A stretch of DNA of 64,000 nt, taken from contig OU612074.1 in NCBI GenBank assembly GCA_914767715.1, positions 4,295,501 to 4,359,500 of the forward strand. Reading direction: 5' to 3'. The notes under the pieces are model-generated. The model saw nothing but the letters and a program-made list of their open reading frames with translations. It did not search any database and had not been told where the DNA came from. This DNA comes from Membranipora membranacea. Lineage: Eukaryota > Bryozoa > Gymnolaemata > Cheilostomatida > Membraniporidae. Below are positions 10,683-21,700 of this stretch, piece after piece. The position numbers were made by a program, and so were the translations under genes. The first letter of the stretch is position 1; each line of letters opens with the position of its first letter.

Positions 10683-13438
10683 GAGGAAAACTGATCTTGA
10701 TACTGAGGACAATAAAGCTAGCACTTCATCTACAGCCAACCAGGTAGTAATTATTCAGGTAAGAATGGTTGATCGCATCAACTGATAGACACATGTGTTG
10801 ATTTTTGGCTCGTTAGTTGTCACAGATGCAGCCTTTTGAGACTATGAAACGCTATTTGGGATCGGTCAAGGTTGTATGTAGTTTCGTCCTGTATTATAAT
10901 AGTCATAATATGATTATTATATAACAGAACGAAACTACATAGTCAAACTCTGTGTGGTGGCTAAGCTATGCTAGTGCACACATATGTTTTACATAATGTG
11001 TACTGTTGTAAGTGGAACATGAATCAGATGTGATGATAATACCAAATATCTGTGATAACATTATCCATGTCAACTATAATTTACCATAGGATGAACAAGA
11101 GACTGGTAGCCAGACTACAAATGATACAGAAACAACTATAGAAACACCAGTAAGACACACAAATATGTTACAACATATTGTCGAAGATTCATAGGATGTC
11201 AATTTTATTCGCTTCAAATTCTTATTCCCTTGTAATAGAAAAAAAATTATGGAATACTGTGGTAACTGTATCTTGCCCAGCATAGTCAAAATGAAGCAAT
11301 TTTGATATGATATTCACGCTAAAGTTCGGGTTAATTATTTACCAATTACCAATAATATGCCTCAGATAGTTTTTTTTTTAATTCACATGGCACTTATACA
11401 AGTCAACAATTCTCTTATAAACCTACGCTACGTTTTGCTTATTTACAGGAGACAAACAAAATCTTGTCCATCTACACACCTGATGAGTTCGAAGACAAAT
11501 GTAGGGAGTATCCATGGCTCACGACAGGCAAAGAGGGCAGGCTGCTTTGTAGCACATGTATAGAGGTGAGCGCCCTCAAGATTGATCAGGCTAAGGGTGT
11601 GTACATTCGCAGCCAATGGGTGACAGGTGGTGTATGTGGTAGTGGAGATGATGTATCAAAACAGAAGACATCTATAAGTCGTAAGATTTTTGACCACAGA
11701 AAATCTGCGACACACATTAAAGCTGAAGAGATTTTGCATCAGGCAAATAAAGAACAGTTGGAACAGGGTTTCAGGGAACAAAATAAGGGCCAATTTGAGA
11801 CTACTGAAAGACTTATTCGGTCAGCATATGCTATGGCCAAAAACAATAGACCATATGTTTCCTATCAGGCGTACTGCGAGTTGCAGCAAGCCAATGGCTT
11901 GGATATAGGTACTTGTTTACATTCCAGATATGCTGGAACTGCTATGATAGATAGCATAGCAGAAGATATGATAAAAATTCTTTGTGAGTCAATAATTAAA
12001 AACTGCAAGCGCATAAGCATTATGCTGGATGAATCCACCACAGTCAGCAGGAAGTCCTGTCGGGTAGTGTATGTAAGATCAGCATGTCCTCAGAAAAACT
12101 CTGATGAGAGTCAGTGTTTTGCATTCCCGTTGGGTTTAGTTGAACTGCCATCCCTGAAGTCTCAGGATATCACAAAGTGTACTCTGAAGCTTTTAGCTGA
12201 GCATGGCTTCACAGATGAGTATTTAGCCTCAAATCTAGTGGGTGCATGCTCAGATGGTGCTTCTGTGATGCTTGGAAAGTACTCAGGTGTGCTAACCAAG
12301 CTGAAAGAGACACATACAAAACATCATATTCTGGCATTGTATGTGTCACAGAGTAGAGCTTGCCATAGGTGATGCGGTTAAATCTGACAAACTCTACTCT
12401 GTATTTAGCCAAAGCCCAAAAGCTCAGCGTGAGCTTGAAGACTGCGCTCTTCAAGTTCATTCAGAGTTGCTAAAGATAGGTAGGGTGCTGGATGTACGTT
12501 GGGTCGCATCTAGTTTTAGTGGTTTACAAGCTGTCTGGAAAAGCTACTCTGCCCTTCACAAATTTATGACCACCTCTGACACAGCTACTAATTCAAAACA
12601 TAAATCTATGTGTGAAGGTCTGAAAAATATTCTCGCATCTGATGGGTTTGTACACAACCTAGCTGTTATGTTAGATGCATTAGAGGCCATTTCTGATCTG
12701 TCGAAGTCTCTACAGCGTGAGAACTGCTCACTTGGTGAGGCTTATGGTATGGTTACCCGTACAATCAGGGATTTGAGGCTACAAAAATCTGATGTGAAAG
12801 GGCATTATTATTTCCTCTACGAGGAAGCTTCAGTAGGGGGAGAATTCAGAGGTGTGACTTTGGATGGCAATCGCCACAGCATGCTAAATAAATCAGCTTT
12901 CCTCCAAGCTCTGATTGACAACTTAAATAGCAGGCTGTACACCCAGGTTGGTTTTTCAAACCACCAGGAAGAAATAGATGTACTGAACCCACAAAAGTGG
13001 CCAACGGGTGTTTTGAGCCCATTGGTAAAAGGTGAGACCCAGCTGGGTTCACTTTGTAAGAGACTATCTGTAGACTTTGGGACCGTTAGTGGGCATTTTA
13101 GAGATTTTGTTGACAACCCAAACACTCAGCCCGCAAAAATCACTGAGCTAAAAACTATCATAAATACACTGCCAGTCAGTAGTGCTGACTGCGAACGAGG
13201 GTTCTCGACCATGTATGTCATTTGTTCTGATTTACGAAATAGCCTGACTGTCACACATATAAGCAACTTAATGTTCATTTCTGTGGTGGGGCCACCGGTC
13301 AGCAAATTCAAGCCTAAACGCTGTGTTGACCGATGGCTCTTATCTCATAGACATGCAGATTACAAAAAGAGAGAGCTTAACGTGAAGAAGGATTGTGCAC
13401 CCCAAGAGCGGTACCAAATGCTCTGGGAATTATTTTGA
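10683..13438 (+). pseudogene. hAT-family transposase gene, copy 1, with an internal frameshift
   Basis: In-phase exons are 10683-10743, 11090-11149 and a large exon from 11449. The large exon starts ETNKILSIYTPDEFEDKC and contains a BED/TTF-like zinc finger (LLCSTC, then HRKSATH). The RNase H-like core follows, with MLDESTT as the likely first aspartate and GACSDGAS as the second. The frame breaks at about 12330-12345: one frame ends with the peptide LYVSQSRACHR, while the other continues CHRVELAIGD, the expected next segment. The downstream frame runs to 13438. It includes the hAT C-terminal dimerisation region (SSADCERGFSTMYVICSDLR) containing the likely catalytic glutamate. Total length is near the usual hAT size of 600-700 residues. 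It is probably a broken transposase, unless an unseen intron or recoding bridges the shift. Confidence 0.8.
10875..10941. repeat. 67-bp near-perfect hairpin in the hAT gene intron (copy 1)
   Basis: The arm TATGTAGTTTCGTCCTGTAT pairs with ATAACAGAACGAAACTACATA around a small AT-rich loop. It lies in the intron between the first two recognised hAT exons. It may be a tiny MITE or a hairpin-forming RNA element; sequence alone does not decide. Confidence 0.65.
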
Positions 13439-14625
13439 CTTTTGTGTGTCAGAAAGTTGCAACGGATTTGTAACACAACGCTATTAATAGTTTTTTAATA
13501 GTTATACCCTTTTAGTTTATTAGTTTTATTTCAATTTTATAGACAACCTGTCAGCGCTAGCTGGTAAGTCAAAAATTTATATTTATATGTTTTTGTTCTT
13601 CTAACAGCTTTCATAATATAACTCTCAACCTAATCATGTCGCTAGTGGGTGGTATGGTGGTTTTGTTCCATGTGCCTGTCTTATGATGTCCTCGCTTCAA
13701 GCTTACAATTTAAGAATCTTAACAGCGGCCCTTTGAATGTCGTAAGGACTTGATGCCTCTCAGTGATTACGAGTTTGAGATGTTTGAAAAACCTGCTTTA
13801 AACTGTTTACTACTCATAATGGTAAGTTTGACCCCATGATATTGTTACTGGTAATCATTTATGATTGTAAGAGAAATAACACATGTATATCTGATTGCAT
13901 AATTTCACTGTGAAATGGATAGATTTACTCTATTTTGCTCCCTCATCTCAAAATTTTTCCGACGCAGGAGGCCGCTCTGCCGCCCCTCCCGCACCCACCC
14001 CGGCGTCAGGCCGTTGGCCTGACATTGTTGGGATACTGAGTTGGGGTAAGAAAATTTTCCTCTCAACACCACTGGCTATATCCAATGTCTCGATGTCCCG
14101 GGAAATGCAAGGAAAAATTTTCCTTGCATTTCAATAGATTTGTACAAGGTTGAGGAAACCTGCATCCACTCCCCTGCCAACAGTGACTGGTAATATACGC
14201 CTATATGATAGTTCTATATGAGCAGCCACAGCTGACAGGTACAGATGTCAGGCATTTTATGATCATTTTGATGGAAGGCAAGACGATGGGTTTAATTGAC
14301 ACCTGGTAGGCCTTTTATATTCTTGCAGAGTATAAGTCACACTACCCCAAACTTCTACACCTACACAAGATTACATAAAAAGAGGGAGTAACAAAATGAG
14401 AAATGCTAATAATTTTTGAATTTGGGATGGCTGTGTTATCGCTTTACGCTTTACATTTAACACTTTCTATGCCTTTTGTACTCTTTAAAAAAACCACAAA
14501 TATGACCAGATTTTAATCTCCTTCAGTAGCATACTATAAGAGTCTATATCAGGGGCTTTTACTCGCCCAGAAGGGGAATTCCCTACAATTATTGATTTTA
14601 AAAGCCAAAGCCAATAAACTAATAG
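13439..14625. other. Downstream flank of the hAT gene up to the copy-1 duplication boundary
   Basis: Sequence here matches copy 2 (about 43843-45030) and then diverges abruptly at about 14625. The stretch ACAACCTGTCAGCGCTAGCTG followed by GTAAGT near 13543-13562 looks like a micro-exon but cannot be placed in a gene. The palindrome GGAAAATTTTCC-like near 14120 is present. No supported gene is seen. Confidence 0.4.
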
Positions 14626-16070
14626 CTAATAACTAATACTGGCATAAACATTCACAGTATGTCAGCTGTCTAGAACACTTATATCATTCACATAAGGCTG
14701 TGGATATTTTACATTATAGGGGATTCCCCGCTGCTAACAAACAGTATTCATTACACAGAATGCACAATCTGAAAGCTTTATCATAGCAATCTCAATCACC
14801 CTTCATCAACAAGTTATAACTAATAGTTAACTACAATACCTTATTTGCGTTGGATAAGCCAGTCATGAGACACGTTCATAGCAAGTTCATAGCCCACTCA
14901 CACTTGAGAACTGTTAGAGACACCAAAAGCTAAGGGAGGACTTCACTTAGGTATGTGTATTAGAAAATACATTTCAAGATAGTGGTCTGCACTGAATATC
15001 CTTTTACAATGGACTGCCTTCTCTGTAGTTTATACAAGTCCAGTGGAAAGGCCTCTACAACCGGGACATGCAACTAAAGAAGGCATGTGCTTTTAACAGC
15101 TGCGTTGCAATGGTTATGTTTATTAGTAAATGATCATACTTAAATAAAAGATGTACAGAACAAGTGTTATCTCTGAAACTAGGGGTTTTAGGAAAACTGA
15201 TACAACTAAACTCAATACAATCGATAGAACAGGCTCACCTCAAATCACTGTTACAAATGTCTGACTTGCTCAAGCAAGATCTTCTCAGTACCGAGCTATC
15301 AGTGGATTGTCCTCTCTACTAGCCGCCAGCCTTTTGGGTGACTCTACAAGTAATATAATTCTCATATGAGTAATCTAGCTGTCCTCACGAGTATAGGCTA
15401 CATGTTGCACAGAAAACAGTCATGAGTAGAGTCCCTTTCCCAATCTTGCCTACTTCTTTTTCTTTTGTTTTTTGGTTGTAGCGTCCTTCAAGTTTTTCAT
15501 TGTTTTGATTGGATCCATAATATGTAATAATATATATGTATATATGTATTTGGTACAAAGGGATAATATGATTCCTCAGTATGAAATATGATAGTAGTCT
15601 GCATGCATGTTTGCCGCTACGTGGCTGACTGGTTTTTGGCTGAGTCATGTTGTTTAAACCTTTGTACACAACTACATGTAAAAATAGGAGTTGCCTTCCT
15701 TTTTATGTGTGGTGGGGAAACTCCAACGTAATATATGATTGCTATTAGAATTTGACTAATATTCAATATAGCACTAGTGTGAATTTCTCAATGTAGTTTG
15801 CAGTAGTACTCCATTTTGATATATCCCTGCTACTGTTTGTAGGCTTCACGTTTGCAAACTTTGCTATGTTTACATGTTTTATACATACTTCATACATACA
15901 TACTACATTAAGTCACCCCAAATAGCTAAGCCAGAGGCTAGCCAAAATTTACTCATTAAGTGTAAATTAACTCTGTGTGGGCACAACTCTGAGCATTTAA
16001 TTCTGGTATTATTACTCTGTCTAACTAGATCTATGTTTCAATGTTAAAATCATTTTTTGGGCATCACTGC
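14626..16070. other. Inter-copy spacer, no gene recognised
   Basis: This is unique sequence to the right of the copy-1 breakpoint. It holds short TA-rich and ATAC-rich runs (about 15520-15550 and 15885-15905). The short open frames show no recognisable domain. Confidence 0.35.
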
Positions 16071-16073
16071 GTT

Positions 16074-17133
16074 TCAGACCCAAGAATTGTTGGACAATTC
16101 TGTACAATTCTAGAATTGTTGGAAACTAACCCATATATCATTACCCAACCAGCAACCATTATTGTGCAATTAACCCTGCCTGCTAAATAAATTACATTCA
16201 TTCTTGCTATTTTATAGTTATAGTATAAGCCTTTACAGTTCTAGTCAATATTACATAATTGGATTGACATTGTATTCAACTAGTTTGTATTTAGATGACC
16301 AGGCAAGATCTCCTGTAATGAATAGATATTGCTGTGCAAGGTAGCATCAAAGTCTATAACGTGGGAGGCCCAGGTTCAAATCCCCGCCGAGACAAATCTT
16401 TTCTTTTCGTCATGATGGAAATCGAAAGCATTCCATTTGAATTGTCCGCTTACAATTTTTGTAAGCACAGAAAAGTCTAAGTAATGAGTATGATGACCCG
16501 TCAAAATATGTTCAAATCTTCTGTGTTGTACCGTACCCTACGTTATATTTTGTGCAATCTTTTAATACTGGGAGCAACTGCATAAATAGAATACATCAGC
16601 TAAACCATGCTAGCAGAATCATCAGGAGTGCCAAAGGTTGAAATTGGTATGATTGTTTTCAGTCTCATCCAGTGGACAAGGCAAATATAAAGCATCACAT
16701 TTCAGTAGTAAGTATCTGTCGTGTAAGAGGAAAAACTCAGCACAAGTCTGAATTCCCCTTGGAAAAATCCCAATCGGGGGGGGGGGGGGGGATTGTGAGC
16801 TGATATTTAGACTGAGTCCCCAGTACTTTCAACTTTTCCTGTTCAGTCCTATTATGTCATATTATCTTTGTAATTGAGCACAGGCCTCTCACTTGTTTCC
16901 TGGTAGTTATCTTCAATATTTTATGAATCACGTACTTGGCAATGCTCCCAAATGATAACGTTTAACTTTGTTTATTAATTTGATTTGGCTTTGGCATGAA
17001 TGTTATTTATTTAGCAGGCAGGGTTAAGTACACAATAATGGTTGCTGGTTGGGTAATAATATATGGGTCAGCTTCGAGCAATTCTATAATTGTACAGAAT
17101 TGTCCAGCAATTCTTGGGTATGAAACGCAGTGC
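16074..17133. mobile_element. Inverted-repeat (foldback/MITE-like) element of about 1 kb
   Basis: About 130 bp at 16074-16203 is repeated in reverse complement at about 16995-17133. For example CAGCAACCATTATTGTGCAA on the left corresponds to ACACAATAATGGTTGCTG on the right, and GCGTTTCAGACCCAAGAATT corresponds to AATTCTTGGGTATGAAACGC. The interior has a tRNA-like B-box (GGTTCAAATCC near 16373) and a run of 16 G at 16776-16791. No transposase is seen, so it is probably non-autonomous. Confidence 0.7.
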
Positions 17134-18714
17134 ATACAGCCGGAAATTCCTTTCTCTAATGCTAAAATAAGTTTGTACAATAATGAGGACGCTTGCATCC
17201 ACTCCCCTGCATGCCACAAACAAAACATGGTCTGATAATAACGCATATAAGATAGTTCTATATCAGCAGCCGCAGCTGACAGAGAGAGATGGCAGGGATT
17301 TTATATAAATTTCATTGACACAGGGTAGTATGGATGGATTTATTACAATCACTGACAACGAAGCAGCGAAATTGGCACTGGTAAAAAAAAAATATAGAAA
17401 AATCAGGTCTCTGTGGTAAAAGTTAAAATGAATATTGTTTAGTGTGAGAATCAGATGTCATAAAGACCAGTCTCGGCCCCAAACACCTCTGTACTTCATG
17501 GTGCGGTAACGAGTAGGCCTAACAGGGCATAATTTGAATTCACACCTACGCATTCTGCTTTTAGATAGAAAAAACCAATAACAAATTGAGCGGTGCTAAT
17601 AGATATGAAATTGTGCTGCTAATAGCTTTTGAACTTGATATGCCTTTTGCATGCTCATGAAAAACCTGCATAGACACGGCAGCTGTAGAAACGAGGGTTA
17701 CTAGTAGATAAAGCATTATATGATAACAAAGGACTATAAATGCCGTTTGCTCAATCAATATCTCTAATGTAATAATCTAGTCTTTTATGGTGTCATTGAG
17801 AGGGCTGTTTTAAAAGTAGATGAACTGAAACTGCTTGCTGACTGCACTTCAATAAGTGCCACTGTAACATTGTGAATAACACTATTACTAAATTTAGCTG
17901 AGTTAGAGGCGATCAAATCTCATGCCCTGTTTTCGTAGTCAGACTCTTGACTGCTGAAACTACCTCGTTCCAAAAATTTAAGCAAGATCATGATTTGTTT
18001 GATGATTAAAATGAGGGTAACCATATTATTTGTTTTACCCGAAAAGCATGATGTACCATCGACTTTATCAGTTGTGACAGAGGCAGTTTAATCAAGTATA
18101 GTGATTGAATCTGTCTAACTAAGCTGCTTAGTGGTTTCTTGTTCCCCAGTCTGAGTGTAAATTGATAAACCATGAACATGTATCAGCGATCAGGGGTTTG
18201 TACAAATTATACAACCACTCAATACAACACATTTCTTTCACAAAGCTTTCAGTATTTCATGGTATCATACTGCGCTGGTAGAGCACTAGATTTTTAAACC
18301 TCCTAGGTGCAACTGATGAAGTACGGGGGCAATTTCTAAAGCTACACATATTTTTACCTGGAAGAGATAAAAACTTTTTCAGCGTCAAAATATTGCATAA
18401 CTACTGCAGAACTAGCTGCCAGACTATTTAGCTTCGGTCCTTCTGTATTTTCCAGGTCTTCAAGTGTTGTAATCTATAACTCAATCAATTTCAGCCTTAC
18501 GATGGCAATAAAACATCACTATAGGTAATCATTCAACTGTAAACTCAATCCAAACTCAATGATACACTAATCTCTACACTATAACTCAAGTGCTTATGTA
18601 CCGGCCAAGTCATGGTTATTCTTGTTATTCACTATTGCGCTGTTAAACTGTAACTTCAAATGTAATGAACCCAACATTATAATTGCTGTAAGTACTATAG
18701 TTATTGTTTAGCAG
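17134..18714. other. Spacer with diverged fragments of the duplicated segment
   Basis: About 17185-17340 is a diverged match to about 14155-14320 (GCATCCACTCCCCTGC, GATAGTTCTATAT, CAGCTGACAG). About 17780-17880 is a diverged match to about 3215-3310 (GAGAGGGCTGTT, TGCTTGCTGAC). They may be remnants of an older third copy. No intact gene is seen before the exon at 18715. Confidence 0.4.
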
Positions 18715-21700
18715 GTGCCTTTCAGAAGATAAAGGAATCTTGGACGATCAGAGTAACACAAAAAGGAAGCAGGGTGATCATATCTTATGTCCTGTTAATC
18801 TAGAAAATAAGAGAACCGAGAAATATCCAACCACAGTGCCTGAGATTGACATCAGTGTTGTACCAGGAGTCATGTCAGCTTACAACCCTAATATACGGCA
18901 GGTAGGAATTTGTGTTGTAATTTAAAGCTTTCTATGCGTATAATAACGTTGGTACAGGTGATGGCCAGCACCATAACTACTTGTGTGTCTGAGGGTCCTA
19001 GATTTGACATCTGGGGTTTGTTGTGCCACAATATGCTCAAACCTTCCCAAAAACAGAGAGAAATCAACATAACCAATTATACTGTTTTTTTTTATCATTG
19101 AAAAGCTAGGATTACCAGCATCACAAAAACTTACTTTTGAATACCTCAGGTGACATGACACAATATCACAGCTGACATGAATATGCAATCATATTTTCAT
19201 GTGTCTGAAATGTTGGTATCATAATTGTTCAGCCTTGTTACCGCCTTCTTGCGCTAAAATGCATTACTATAATTGCATTTCTTGAGAAACTATGGTAGTC
19301 TTTGAAGTCTTTTTACTGATGATAGCATATGATAGTTAACAGCTTTGTTTAGTTCGTTCAGGAGACCAGTGATGATAAATCCATCTATTCTATGAGATTC
19401 TTGTCAGTTTTGAGTGAAGTAGATGGACTCCATATTAACAACTTTGATGGCATTCCTCATTCTCAGTGTAATTTGTACACATAATGCATCTTTTGTCATA
19501 CTTGATTTCACCAGCAACGTGCCATGTCACAGCCTAGAGGAATACCCACCAATCATCAACGGGGACACAATATACACGGTATGAGCGGAACTTCGCCTCA
19601 AACACAGCCAATGCACTTTTCCCCTCAACATCCACAGCATATGATAGCTAATATGCCGGGACAAGCTATGGTATGTTTTATTGGAACTTATCATCAATTT
19701 CTACGTCAAAGTGTGTGAGTTTAATCGGCTGACAAGCTTTACCAAAATCTGTGTCATGCCGGTTAGAATCGGCTCCGAAACTTCAGTGCGATGAAATTTG
19801 GATTCAAATTGGGTTGTGCCGTTTGAAAGCTTCCAAGAAATTGTTACAAAGGGTGCAGATCTAACCTTCTGGTCTGGTATTTATTTCGATCAGAATTCAG
19901 ATGTCCTTGTTACATATTGTCAGGCTGGTAAGGTGGGCTTTTGGTTTTACGCCGTTAGTCAATACTGATTTTCTCAAGTTCCTAGCAGGGGTAATATCTC
20001 AAAATACTAGGTAATAATAAGCTTTAAATTCTATGATCAATTAATACTATTCAACTGTAGTTACTCAAGACAGATTAACTGAGGGAATTCCCTCCTAAAT
20101 ACTACAAAGAAATCTCACTGGGAAACCCTATTGTAATTTCCTTGTTATGACTGTACTTGTGTAATGTGTACAAGAATGTGATAAATTATGTATGACCTGT
20201 CTATGTTTATTTGTCTACACACTATGCTAATAAACCAAATTGATATCTCAAGTAAGCTATTATGTCAATAATCAAGTGCTTCGCTGAACAATAGGCAACT
20301 CAAAAATAGACTTTGTTCTACCGTTCACAGTTCTGGACAGAAAAGGCTACTTGGTAGAACTAAGACTATCCTCACCCTGACTCGCGGAAAATGTTACTTC
20401 AATGATCTTGTATGATATTATAATCAAAAGTTAACAGTAAAGATTAGCTTTACTATTACCTGACATACAACTGGATAGTTTTCTATGGTAACAAAATTAA
20501 ATTTCAGCCTTATAAATAACTAATTTCAATTACATCAAAGGATGACTTTAATTCAAGCTCTACAACAGTTACTAAGCTATGTTAATTGAAACTATTTGAC
20601 CCAAGCGAAGCAGTCTCAATTGCCAAAACAAACTGCTTTACGCCCCATTTTTGGTATGCCAATATATACCCTGAAGTGCCACCTGCCCGGCTAGTAAATA
20701 TTAGCCTCTTGCAAATTTTGAATTAATTAAAAACAAAAATCAAATGACACTTTAACTTCATAAAAATTGAGGTACAAATAAACTTCCAAAGTCTCAAAAA
20801 TAATTACCTTATAAATAATAATACGGTACTTACTATATTCCAGTGAAGTCTGTCTAAATTAAACTTGTACTCCTCAAGTCTATATTTCTTCTTTGAGAAC
20901 GCCTCTGTCACTGTGTCGTCAAACTTGTACTCCTTATGTCTCTATTTCTCCTTTGTGAACGCCTCTGTCACTGTGTCTTAAAACTTTTATTCTTTAAGTC
21001 TGTATTTCTCCTTTGTGAACGCCTCTGTCACTGTGTCTTCAAACTTGTACTCCTTATGTCTGTATTTCTTCTTTGAGAACGCCTCTGTCACTGTGTCTTC
21101 AAACTTGTACTCCTTATGTCTGTATTTCTTCTTTGTGAACGCCTCTGTCACTGTGTCTTCAAACTTGTACTCCTCAAGACTGTATCTCTTCTTTGTGAAC
21201 GCCTCTGTCACTGTGTCGTCAAACTTGTACTCCTTAAGTCTGTATTTCTTCTTTGTGAATGCCTCTGTCACTGTGTCTTCAAACTTGTACTCCTTATGTC
21301 TCTATTTCTCCTTTGTGAACGCCTCTGTCACTGTGTCTTAAAACTTTTATTCTTTAAGTCTGTATTTCTCCTTTGTGAACGCCTCTGTCACTGTGTCTTC
21401 AAACTTTTACTCCTCAAGACTGTATCTCTTCTTTGTGAACGCCTCTGTCACTGTGTCGTCAAACTTGTACTCCTTAAGTCTGTATTTCTTCTTTGTGAAT
21501 GCCTCTGTCACTGTGTCGTCAAACTTGTACTCCTTAAGTCTGTATTTCTTCTTTGTGAACGCCTCTGTCACTGTGTCTTCAAACTTGTACTCCTCAAGAC
21601 TGTATCTCTTCTTTGTGAACACCTCTGTCACTGTGTCTTCAAACTTGTACTCCTTAAGTCTATATTTCTTCTTTGTGAACGCCTCTGTCACTGTGTCGTC

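Noticed and set aside
16325-16400. Functional tRNA gene
   Set aside because: Only a B-box-like T-arm (GGTTCAAATCC) is clear; no proper acceptor or anticodon stem can be drawn.
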